Shown one piece after another: positions 22,890 to 32,682 of a DNA stretch of 41,490 nt. Under the pieces are notes generated by a model that saw only the letters and a list, made by a program, of their open reading frames with translations, ran no database searches and was not told where the DNA came from. How positions within the stretch are numbered: the stretch's first letter is position 1; each line of letters starts with the position of its first letter. The translations under genes and the position numbers were made by a program. The stretch is from Hypsibius dujardini (lineage: Eukaryota > Tardigrada > Eutardigrada > Parachela > Hypsibiidae): positions 1 to 41,490 of the forward strand of contig LRSR01007031.1 of NCBI GenBank assembly GCA_001579985.1, in the 5' to 3' direction.

Positions 22890-23260
22890 TTCGCCGATGA
22901 GAATGCCATCTCTGCTGCCGGTGAGACAAGAAAGCAGGCAGTCGCGAAGCTGAATGCAGCCCTTCAAGTCGCCGCCACCTGGTTTGAAGACAGCTTGCAG
23001 TCGCTGAACGAGAATTGCAAAGTAATGCTGATTGAATTGCAATCAGCACCAAAGCTAACGATGCCGATGGAGTGAATGGAGTCATTCTGAACGGATGCCG
23101 GCTGAAGGAAGTGGATGCCATCACCTATTTGGGCGTTGTTGCTGACCACCATCTCACCTGGTCCGCTCACATTGCTAAAGTGGAGGAGAAGATGTAGAAG
23201 AATGGAATAGCCATAATCAACCGAGCCAAGAACGGCCTGTCGATGAAACAACGCGTGTCC
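22890..23260 (+). pseudogene. Second LINE RT fragment (palm end and thumb)
   Basis: Begins at Phe-Ala-Asp-Glu where the RT box has Phe-Ala-Asp-Asp, continues with Lys-Leu-Asn-x3-Leu, Ala-Thr-Trp-Phe and Leu-Asn-x2-Cys-Lys, then after a frame change reads Ile-Thr-Tyr-Leu-Gly-Val and His-Leu-Thr-Trp-Ser-x-His-Ile, ending at TAG. These are the conserved blocks just after the catalytic box in Jockey/CR1-type LINEs. The YLG and HLTW blocks separate it from the R2-like copy at 19475-22070. The catalytic second Asp is lost and several stops follow. Confidence 0.65.
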
Positions 23261-23724
23261 CCCTTCCCTTTTGTTGATTCCCATCACCGACACTGCTCCA
23301 CCGTCTGGACCACCGCCACACAAAAGGACCCAACGAAACGTTTTGGATACGTTTCCATATTGCGTATATATATTTGGAGATACATTGACAAAATGATTAC
23401 TGATTCGTATTTTTACAGCTCCGAAATTTGCGCTCGGCGATTGAAGCGAAATAGTTGTTTTGGCCCACCGGGTCTGATTTACTGGGGGGGGGGTCCAAAA
23501 ATTACCACAGATGCAAAGAGGATATATACTAAAAGTCACACCATACGTCTACGGACAGACACGCCGGCCTCGCAAATTGAGGAAAATCAAAAAATCAAAT
23601 AAAATGAAATTATCATCCATATCTATTGCACAGAATCTGGCCGGACCTTACAGATCTGGATAGATTTTTTTTTAAATGTGTCTAGAAAATTTTATCCATG
23701 CAACAATTTTTAAAAATTAAAAAA

Positions 23725-23925
23725 GGCTACAGCTATTTTACCCCTATTTGCTGTGTATGGAGCCAAATAGCACCCCGGCTATTTTACCCCTACCTGGGGT
23801 AAAATAGAATCCCAACTATTTTACCCCTACCTGTATACGTCACTAGGGGCCAAATAGCACCCCGACTATTTTACCCCTACCTGGGGTAAAATAGAATCCC
23901 GGCTATTTTACCCCTAATGGATTAC
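23725..23925. repeat. Minisatellite module, copy 3 (inverted)
   Basis: Reads CTATTTTACCCCTACCTGGG and similar on the plus strand, i.e. the inverse of copies 2 and 4, with four to five units. Its first part (CTACAGCTATTTTACCCCTA, then GCTGTGTATGG) matches the centre of copy 1. No CTGT tract is attached here. Confidence 0.85.
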
Positions 23926-23971
23926 TTATGATATTGATAATAGTTACTCAATGGAATATCTAGTTGCGATA
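23915..23971. repeat. 57-bp direct repeat, left copy
   Basis: Begins TAATGGATTACTTATGATAT and ends GTTGCGATA. It matches 27701-27757 with about seven differences. The two copies bracket the LTR-type relic and could be LTR remnants or sub-terminal repeats. Confidence 0.6.
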
Positions 23972-23978
23972 TTCCCTC

Positions 23979-24454
23979 CTACTTAAGAAACATATTAAGA
24001 ATATTCAAAACTAAAAGGGCGAGGATGAAGTCCGAAAAATGATAATGTAAGATGACGTCACGAATGCAGCGCGCAGAAGCGGGGTTTAAAGGTTGGTCAG
24101 GACGGTACTTATGACGGCGAAAACCGCGTTTAGGTTCAGTAGACTTACCGAAGATAGCTGAAATGGCAATGCTCAAACTGCGGTAAAAAGCGGGTTTGTC
24201 AGCTTTGTCCAAAAAGGTGATGCACGTGACTTAATTTCATCGATGGTGTATATTGGGTCTCCTTCAAGTCGAAAACGCAAGTTGGAGCGGACCCAGAGGC
24301 AAACATTGAGCGCACGGTTGTTCTCGTCACCGAAATCATTAGGCATGTTCATGGGACCGTACGGAGGTGAAAATTCAGGGGAAGGAGAACGTTGGTGGAC
24401 GGTAGCAGACGGGAACCAGCAAGGCGGGTTGAACATGCATGTATTATCATCCAC
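23979..24454 (-). pseudogene. Open stretch ending in a membrane-like segment, part of retroelement relic
   Basis: Two overlapping minus-strand frames (24454-24173, then 24212-23979) look like one coding stretch split by a frame change near 24200. The first has a Cys-x6-Cys-Trp patch and is Pro-rich; the second ends in a hydrophobic run (Phe-Ile-Leu-Ala-Leu-Leu-Val-Leu) just before Lys and the stop. A C-terminal membrane anchor downstream of a protease region would fit an envelope-like gene, but I see no defining motif. This is inference only. Confidence 0.25.
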
Positions 24455-26639
24455 GATGAAGGAATCGGGACCTGATGAAAAGGGACTTGGAGAGCTCGTG
24501 ATGGTAAATTTGCTAGGGCCTGGGTGAAGAGTCAGAAAGATAGTTGGCTATGACCAACTTAGGTAGGCAGTCATAACTGTCCGAAACGAGCGGCGTCGAA
24601 CAGTGGGTCATGATTGCTGGATTGAAACAGAATATAATGAAACCCAAGAACAGATTAACGCAATGCAGAAAGTTTATTTATATGAAAAAAGCCATTCAAA
24701 GAGAAAGAACGTGAAATGCAGAAAATTCTCAAAGCCAATTTAGAAGAATCCGTATGTGACGAAAAGGTGAATGAAAACAATCTTAGCAAAACAACAGAAA
24801 AAAGAGACAACATTGAACAGAGAGTCGCACATGCAATCTTTTCTCGGATTTTTGTTTCTTTTTCTTTTAATCCGGTTTGGGTAACACAATGGGCATCAAT
24901 TCTTTTTTCTGACAAGCGAAGTCGATTCTTTTCTTTTCTGTGTTCCCAAGTCTGGTCCTGTCCAATTTCACATTTTCATTTGTTTTTTCAATTAGACCAG
25001 ATTGCCTGTCTAATCAATTTCGGTAGGCTGAAATGAAACACAAAATACAACTTCGGTAGCCATAATATATACTTACTTGGCCCAAGCTTATTTTTTGGCC
25101 AGAGGGTTGTTAAAAATTATATTTCATTTTATTTTTTAGACAAGTTCAAAATTTTCTGGCATTTCTTTTTTCCCCCCTTTTGTTTTGATTAATATTTTAA
25201 TGAGGGTTGAACTGTCAGCGGTTAAGTTTAAAACACAATACAATACACCCAAGCGGTTAGTAAAAGGGAGAAGCCAGGCACAAAATGATAGATATACGAT
25301 AACTTAAACCCATCACCGAAATCGGGCAAGATACAGAAGACGGTACTAATTCCATAACAGTTGAGCGCGGTCGGCGAGACATGAGTGGGCAGGTGTCCAA
25401 AGGAGTAATTGTAAGTGTTGATACAGGGCGCGGCGATAGAATAAGACGAAATCCAGACGGCCGTCGAAGCGGATTGACGTGATGGGTGATGACCTCGTCC
25501 GTTGACTCATCAAAAAAGTGAGAGCGGCCTGGCACTGAAGAACTGTTACTGTAACCGGTGACGTTGAAAAACCAGCAGGTTGAATAAAAAAAGTCAAAAG
25601 AATAACTTCGCTAAAGCAAACGACCTCATGTTCGGTAGGTTCATCAGTACTTCATCAGAGCAGCAGATTAGTAACGACCACGAAAGCGGCGAGACGTTAA
25701 AAAACGAAGCACAATCAGTTTGGAGTGACAGCAGCAAGTCCAAGTGCAGCAGCAATAGACATGGCCGAGCAGTATCAAGCCAGTTGTAGCGTATTTGACT
25801 TACTGAAACAAAGTTAGGGTAGGAGGGGCAGACACGTTAGTCTTTGTAGTTTCGATAAACTCATGAACCGTGATCACCTGATTGGCCACCAGTAAACCGC
25901 TGAGCTCTCCCAAAATGGAATATAATTTGCGATGATGAGAATCAGCTATTCTACTCAAATAATTTCAAATAATTTTCAGCACGATCCACTTCGGTATCAA
26001 ATTGAGAAAATAGTTGTACTGTTTCCAGATAATTTGTCGGCGCGATGAATAGCCAAACGAAATTGCGATACTCGTACTAATTTCCGTCAAAATTGGCAAT
26101 TGAGTCTTTCCAGAAACAGGGTGAATGATTACGTAATGTTTTGCGGTCCAGTTCGATAATGCGATTGTCCCAGTCAGGTTGTTGATCGCAGCGTTCAGTT
26201 TTTACGCCAAACTTAACATAAATCGGCAAACATTTTTTTATTGGACCAGAGGAGAAGGCGGCACGTACTGCGTTACACTCCGTTAAGCCAAGTTCACTAG
26301 CGGCCAAGATTTGATTGTGGTGAAACTGTGGCCAAATCAGTTACACAGTAGAGATAGGCCAAATCGTTCTGAATCAGATCAAAATAGTGAGACTTTTATT
26401 CTTGTAATAGCCAAAATGCGCATAGATGAATCCAGCCCAGACGTGATCACGTGGGGAAATTGGTTTGTTGTTGGCCGTGGGGTAGTATTTTGGCCAAGTA
26501 CTGGCTTTTACCATTCGCATACTTCCACCAGTGATTTAGGCGTTGTGACGTCTAAATCCCAACGGGCCTTGCTCTAGGTGACGAAAACGTCTGGTTGCCG
26601 TCAAGGGCGAAAGCTTAGATAGAACCCCAGAGTAATCGC
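24455..26639. other. Interior of the retroelement relic, no readable domain
   Basis: Many short open frames lie on both strands. The longest minus-strand stretches (25535-25257, 26307-26077) show no RT, RNase H or integrase signature (no YxDD, no HHCC). Codon texture is patchy and A/T-rich. I assign nothing here. Confidence 0.4.
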
Positions 26640-26894
26640 TTAAACCAGCTTGTAATCTGTTTGTGACGTTTTGTCACTGAGCCAGACTTCGGTATTATTG
26701 ATTTCAATATCCTTAAACCCAAAGAGCAATGCCAAAAAAATGTCATAAGCGAAATCAACAACACTACAGAAACAGGTACAGGAAAAAGCAAGCAAATTAT
26801 TGTTTATTTTGCATGCTTCTTTGATGTGTAAATGAATACTGTCGGCCACAAAGACATTTGGACCACTCCATTCAACGGTAGGGACGCGATTCAT
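26640..26894 (-). pseudogene. Retroelement protease continuation
   Basis: An 84-codon minus-strand frame directly downstream of the Asp-Thr-Gly loop. It contains a hydrophobic stretch and then Tyr-Asp-Ile-Phe-Leu-Ala-Leu-Leu-Phe-Gly-Phe, comparable to the Asp-[IV]-[IL]-[IL]-G-x-[DN]-[FW] block that closes retroelement proteases. The loss of the Gly and the frame break before it indicate decay. Confidence 0.35.
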
Positions 26895-26906
26895 TGCAAC
26901 AAACTT

Positions 26907-27608
26907 TCAACTGACTAAACATATTTCATTTCCAGTGTCAAGCACGCAATCGGCTGGTATACCATTGGACAAAATTATACAATTTAACGCACCAACAATA
27001 TCAGCAAGTGACACGCAATCAACAAAACCATTGTCGGTAGAACAAGGAATAGAAGGGACAGGTACAGGCAAACGAACATACGATGGTACGCTATACTGAG
27101 ACGGAGCAGCCTTAATAAAGATTGGTGTTTGGAAGGGCACGAATGACGAGGCCGGTGAAATAGCAAAATATTGTGGGATAGCGGGTAAAGCTAATTGGCT
27201 GGTTTGCGTTACAACAAGGAGTGGAGCTGAGACGGAAGGCTGAGACGGTTGAAACTGTGGCTGTGCAGAGACACAAGGTAAAGCCTGCGGAAAAGGCGAG
27301 ATTGGTTGCAAAGTTAGTTGCGAGAAACGGCCGTCCGTATTTAACGACGCTTGAGGGGATGGGTACACGTAAACAGGTTGCGAGCGGGTTTGATAGTTTT
27401 GTGAGCGGTAGTTATTGTTGGAATTTTGTTGATGTCTGAAGTTGCGGTTAATGCCATCATTACGGCGTCGAAAGTTTGCATTGCTTTTTTGTGGACAAAA
27501 TCGGCTAATGTGACTTGTCACTCCGCCTACGCCGGAAAAAAAACTTATCCAAGACCGAAAAAAATTGAGTAAGATTATCGGTACGAGCCTCCGAATGTAG
27601 CGTAGCAC
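26907..27608 (-). pseudogene. Gag C-terminus and aspartic protease start
   Basis: A 233-codon open frame. Near residue 33, His-Ile-Ser-Arg-Phe-Cys-Pro looks like the second half of a CCHC nucleocapsid knuckle, but the first two cysteines are missing, which points to an indel in the preceding bases. An Asn/Arg/Gln-rich basic region and a Pro/Gln/Ser/Val-rich linker follow. The end reads Ala-Asp-Cys-Val-Leu-Asp-Thr-Gly, the active-site loop of a retroviral-type protease, followed closely by a stop at 26907. The continuation lies in the next frame (26894-26640). Confidence 0.55.
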
Positions 27609-27700
27609 AAAAAGACAGGCAAGAGACGAGAGAGAAACAAGGTGGTCAAGAGTTAAAGAAATAGCAAAGAAGTAGCTAATGGAAAACGACGATTAAAACA

Positions 27701-27757
27701 TAATGGATTACTAATGATAATGATAATAGTTACGCAATGGTATATCTGGTTGCGACA
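27701..27757. repeat. 57-bp direct repeat, right copy
   Basis: Partner of 23915-23971. On the minus strand it begins TGTCGCAACCAGATATACC and runs to GTAATCCA, so it has TG...CA ends as LTRs do, but 57 bp is far too short for a full LTR. Confidence 0.6.
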
Positions 27758-27931
27758 TGTGTGTGCGAAGGGCGGTGTTTAGCAGTCCCTTGAGGCCTGG
27801 ATTATACGGTACTACAGTTGCTTAGACTGATCATAAACACATGATTTGAGCAGAGCCAATAAGGATTTTAAAAGTTGTGAGACTTGGTTTTGTTTTGACT
27901 CCCACTAGTACTTCCTACAAGGGTTAGTACA

Positions 27932-28110
27932 TAGGGATGCCAATTACGCTGGTTTACCCGCGGTTTGAACCGAACCGCCTGACGCGGTTTTTAAATTTAA
28001 CCGAAACGTTTAAACCGGTTAGGGTTTCGAACCGCCTTAAAGTAACCGGTTAGCGTTTGGAACCGTGTCAAACCGAACCGTTTACCCGTTATGAACCGTT
28101 ATGAACTGTA
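27932..28110. repeat. AACCG/CGGTT-motif cluster with a possible hAT terminus
   Basis: TAGGGATGCC at about 27932 resembles the terminal inverted repeat start of Ac-like hAT transposons. It is followed by some 150 bp packed with AACCG and CGGTT motifs in both orientations, reminiscent of hAT sub-terminal transposase sites. No matching opposite end was found, so this is a lone end or a coincidence. Confidence 0.35.
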
Positions 28111-28383
28111 TTCACGGGTAAAAATAGAAACAAATTCAGTCTGGATGGCACGCCTAGTTTACCTTAACATTCTCAGGCACTAATATGCAGCAATTGCGGC
28201 ATTCCTGTAGGCACGTGGTGTTTTAATTAACGTTACTGACAGGAAGAAATATGTATTTAAGTTTTTTACTGTGGTATAAAAAGCCAAAAAGGGTGTAGTA
28301 ATTAGTAAGACAACACTAGTGCACTGTCTGTGGGTTTACTATAGGACTACATTACTACAGTATACACCTGTAAAAGTCAAATA

Positions 28384-28418
28384 AAATGTTTCTGTCTACT
28401 CTGCAGACAGAAACATTT
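28384..28418. repeat. Perfect 14-bp inverted repeat (hairpin)
   Basis: AAATGTTTCTGTCT (28384-28397) and its exact reverse complement (28405-28418) are separated by 7 bp. No U tract follows immediately and no adjacent gene was identified, so its role is unknown. Confidence 0.75.
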
Positions 28419-28895
28419 GTCATTGCCATAGCAAGACGATTCCTCAACATCGAATCAATCACTTATAGTTATTCTGTCACGATATTTTCTTCTAGTTTAT
28501 TTGTTGGTGAATTTCGCATCAGAATCAATCACAGCTGTGACGATGTGCAACGTGCTGCAGTTTTTAGTTTCTCAAAATAATTCCCAATGGTTTCTTTTAC
28601 AATAATTGTATTCAAATATGACAGTTTCAGTCTAGTTCCTGTTTAAAGATAAGTTTTAAAATGTATTCAGATAGTGGGAGCATTTCAGTCAGTCAATCAA
28701 TCATTGAAGCCTACGACTAAGACAGTAGTATGCTCCTGGAACTTTGGATTTTTTTTCCGCCAAGATTAGAGCTCGCCAGCAGATGAAATTGTTTTCTAAA
28801 ATCTACATAATTTATATGCTATTTGTGAAAAAAAATTCAGGCTGATCGGCGTGTGCGCCTCCGTTCCGACCCCTTGTTAGTATTAGAATCAGTAC

Positions 28896-28953
28896 TGTGT
28901 GTGTTTGTGTCTGTGTCTGTGTCTGTCTATGTGTGTGTCTGTTTGTCTGTCTG

Positions 28954-29024
<71 letters not shown>

Positions 29025-29516
29025 GTCGTAACCGTATCCGTAAACAGTATCTCGAGATACAGTTTGTCAAAACGGCAAATCTGAGACACCATTACGGCTA
29101 CGTCACGGGTTTGGATACAGATTTGAGACGCACCCTATCTGTCTGTCGGTCTGTTTGTCTGCTTGTCTTGGCGCAGTATGATTTCTGCGGAAGTCCAAGT
29201 TCTATTTTACCCCAGGTAGGGGTAAATTAGCCGGGGTGCAATTGGGCCCCTAGTGACGTATACAAGTAGGGGTAAAATAGTCGGGGTGCTATTGGGCCCC
29301 TAGTAACGTATACAGGTAGGGGTAAAATAGCCGGGATTCTATTTTACCCCAGGTAGGGGTAAAATAGTCGGGGTGCTATTGGGCCCCTAGTAACGTATAC
29401 AGGTAGGGGTAAAATAGCCGGGATGCTATTTTGCCCCTAGTGACGTATTCAGGTAGGGGTAAAATAGCCGGGGTTCTATTTTGCCCCGAAAGTAGGGGTA
29501 AAATAGCCACTTCGAT
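28896..29516. repeat. Minisatellite module, copy 4 (most regular)
   Basis: A GTGT/CTGT microsatellite (28896-29026) is followed by the 61-175 lead block, then about six tandem units of GTAGGGGTAAAATAG + CCGGGGTGCTATTGGGCCCC + TAGTGACGTATACAG. The usual period is about 50 bp, with one short unit of about 37 bp. Each unit contains CTATT...AATAG complementarity, so single strands could form serial hairpins. Confidence 0.9.
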
Positions 29517-29529
29517 TAAAAAACTATGA

Positions 29530-31169
29530 AAAAATGACCACTTGATGCGCTGTCCTGTACTGCATGCCATAGATTTGGTGTTTAAGCAAACGTATGGTTT
29601 CAACCTGTCAACTTATGCTGGCAAAGAAGTGCGCTAAAAGAGACATGCCTTTTACTCTGTTTATACTGCACTCTCCCTCGTAACTTTGTCTCACAGGGAA
29701 ATTGCTTAATTTCTTCCCGAATAGAAGGCTGTTAATTATGGTGGTTCGCAATGAAAATTTGTCTCCATTTCAACTTTAAATCCTGGATTGACCTCTAAAT
29801 GGGCTATGTCAATCTGCAAGCGATCAAGCACGCCCACAAACGCATCCGACGTCACTGTCACTACGGCGCCTTCAACTGCACCGCCAAACGGTCAAACTCC
29901 AGCAATTGCTCCATTTTCGCGTGCAACAAATCCGCGGCTCTCGTTAACTGGATCCGTTTGTTGTCTTTGCAATCCCCGCAGAAGGCATCCGTTGTGTTCT
30001 TCATTTTCACAATCACACCGGATAAATCAGTCAGAAAGCGGTCTGCTACCAAGAGGTGCCTGCCCTCAAGATTTCCGTCCTAATAAAAAATCAAACAACC
30101 AATCAACGGGAGGACTATACGATAAATTTAAAACATATAAATCGATCAATCAACCGACTGATTGTGATAGAAAATCCCCTTTACACAACACGGACAAAAG
30201 GAGATAGCAAAATTGAAACTACACTATAAAATAAAAAAAAATTGTTCATCAGGCCGTCTTTGAATAAAAATTTGCTAGAATGATGAACGGACAACGGACC
30301 CAGAGTTCACGGTCCTAACAAGTACGTAGATCAGTCAATCAAACGAATGACCTTCGTAACAAGCACATTCTGCCTATCAGCCAATCAACCAAATCACAGT
30401 CAATCAATTAACTTTCAACACACCTTGCTTAAAGCTTATTGAATCGTGACAATTCACCCACCAAGTGCGCAAGCAACGCAGACTTCTTCTGGAGCGTCGA
30501 GATTTTTCCGTGTTTTCCTCCGTCGGAACTGGCTCCTCCGAGTCGGGGATGGAGGTGTGCGAAGCATTTTCGATTAAAATGCCCCAAATCTTGGTAGAGT
30601 TGCTGCCGCTCCGTCAGATCCGCTACTCCCAGCTCGTGCTCCCAGCGAAATAGGTTTGCAGTTTCCCCATTGTTTGGAAATTCACATGAAAATAACACGT
30701 AGTGAAAAAAACCGAGATTTTTTGTGTTTGTAGTTTGCAGACGTCAAAGATGATAATTAATCAAAGGAGGCAGATTTGAATAGAAATTGATTTTTTGGTG
30801 GGCCCCGTGTGTGACAAACTTTGTGTTAAACTGGGGTTTTGCTCCATTTTTTTCAAAAAATAAATCAGCTCATTCATCCATCGAAAAAAATTCAAAATAA
30901 TTTCATATAACAGTCCTTGCATTTTTCTTTGAGTCATTTATATAAAATTTGGACGACAAATAGTATATCGAAACGAAAAAAATCAGTAAAGCCGAAGCAT
31001 GTGAACTGCTTATTGACTGCTATTGCCAATTGGTGTACTGGAAATAAGTAGGAGGAAATACCTTACTAAATTTTTTCATTGATTTATCTACATAGATCGA
31101 CAAATGGAAACGCACCACAGCCTGAGTATTGGAGGCACTGCGTGTCTCCCCGTAGAATATAACTTACTA
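29530..31169. other. Mostly unassigned region with two weak minus-strand open stretches
   Basis: No gene can be named. A minus-strand stretch from 30078 to 29861 follows a plausible acceptor (TTTTTTATTAG) and reads 72 codons to TAG, with an Asp/Leu-rich helical look and one Cys-Gly-Asp-Cys pair. A second minus-strand stretch, 30698-30429, is open for 89 codons but has no ATG. Their phases do not join by the splice sites I tried. They may be exons of an unknown gene or chance. Confidence 0.25.
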
Positions 31170-32332
31170 GGGAAGTGGCGGAGATTTCCCCACGCTTTTA
31201 GGGTGAGGTTTTTATTACTGATACTTGTTAATATATCATGATTTTTCATAGGGGTCTCGTTGGTGCAAATACATTTGCAGGTCAGAAAAAAATGGGGAAG
31301 AAAAAACGAATCTCTGCCAGTTTGTGCTACATGACGGCGCTTGATGGATCGATCATTTGACAAATTTCTCGAAATGTAATTCTTTCAAAATTGTTTCGGT
31401 ATTTTACTGAACGTGAAAACATTCTTAAAATTTAATAGAAACCTCCAGCAAGATAAGAAAAATATGATAAGATTTTTTTTCGTCTAACCGGAACACCTTG
31501 AGAAAATATAAAAGAAACAGCGTAGTGGCCCCCTGCACGCTGTGCGATAATGCAAAGTTTTAAAATCAGCGTTACCGGTTGATTGGTTCTCGAAATTTTA
31601 TTTTTTTCAAAAACTTTTTGGTATTTTACTGAGCGTGAACACATTCTTTACATTCATCTTACTAAAAACCTTCGAATATGAGTGATTTACTGGACAACAG
31701 ACTGCACGCTTTTTTCCATGTTCATGTGTCATCCATTGAGAAGCGGGAAATGTCAGAACATGGAAAAAAGCGTGCAGTCTTTTGTCCAGCAAATCACTCA
31801 TACCAAGATTTCGAAATTTGATTGAATTAACAACCACTGCTGCAACTGCACGCGTTATTTCATCTGTGTTCCCCCGTTTTTTCCAATCTTATTTGCAAAC
31901 GTTAATGTTTTTATTTCAAACAAATATGTTCACATCTGATATGATATGATGTAATAATACAGATTATATTAACGCTGTCGTTCACTGTTTCATTTTCATT
32001 TTCTCAAGGTGTTCCGGTTGGTGGAAATTTTTTTATTTTGTTTTTTATACCTCGCTGAAGGTTTTTATTAAATTTTAAAAATGGTTTCACGTTCAGTAAA
32101 ATACTGAAACAATTTTGAAAAAATTACATTTCGAGAAATTTGTCAAATGATCGATCAATCAAGCGCCGGCATGTAGCACAAACTGGCAGAGATTCTTTTT
32201 TTCTTCCCTATTTTTCCGAACCTGCAAATGTATTTGCACCGACGAGACCCCTATGAAAAATCATGATATATTAACAAGCATCAGTAAAAAAAACCTCACC
32301 CTAAAATCGAGGGGATATCTCCGCCACTTCCC
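31170..32332. mobile_element. 1.16-kb foldback element with nested inverted repeats
   Basis: The outer arms 31170-about 31530 and about 31985-32332 are inverted copies: GGGAAGTGGCGGAGAT ends, then TATCATGATTTTTCATAGGG, GCAAATACATTTGCAGGT and CTCTGCCAGTTTGTGCTACA blocks. Identity is roughly 85% by eye over about 350 bp. Inside, 31677-31730 and 31750-31802 form a second inverted repeat (ATGAGTGATTT, then GGACAA, then GACTGCACGC and TTTTTTCCATG). A piece of the outer arm (GGTATTTTACTGAACGTGAA) is repeated at about 31619. No protein-coding frame is present. Confidence 0.8.
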
Positions 32333-32682
32333 GAGTTAGTGTGACTCTTAATATATAACCTCTTTGCCACCGATGGGTCGGGACTCTACAGTATGACTCA
32401 TACCGAAAATTGCACTAGTCGATACGAATCGCAACGGTGGTAATTGCAGCGAACAACCAGAAAGTGTCGAACAACTTCCCTAGAGCAGTGGAGTTTTTTG
32501 AAACTTTGTTGATTTAAAAATGATAAACTTCAGGTCAGATTTCGCTTTCTAATTTTTGTAGTTTGTATGTGTATCATTTTTCATAATAATGAGTTCATAA
32601 TAACTGTTAACGTTTCGTTGTTGTTGTTGCCGTAACGTAGTTGTTGTTATTTTGCTTGCAGTCGTCGTATTTTTTAGTCCGA

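Larger units (their letters stand above)
23915..27757 (-). mobile_element. LTR-retrotransposon relic
   Basis: A minus-strand element of about 3.8 kb bracketed by 57-bp direct repeats. From its 5' side (right): a gag-like basic, Asn/Arg-rich stretch after a damaged CCHC knuckle, a Pro/Gln/Ser-rich linker, an aspartic protease start with Asp-Thr-Gly (codons 26931-26939), and a protease end resembling Asp-Ile-x-Leu-Ala-Leu-x-Phe (about 26700). I could not find RT, RNase H or integrase in the remaining 2.6 kb, nor most of gag. Either these were deleted or they have decayed beyond recognition. Confidence 0.5.

Noticed and set aside
28853-29230. 125-codon Cys/Val/Ser-rich open frame and its 67-codon minus-strand partner
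   Set aside because: Both are translations of GTGT/CTGT microsatellite and minisatellite sequence; long frames through simple tetranucleotide repeats are expected.
29210-29516. CRISPR-like regular repeats
   Set aside because: The units are tandem without unique spacers, internally palindromic and variable in period, in a eukaryotic genome with no cas genes. It is a minisatellite.
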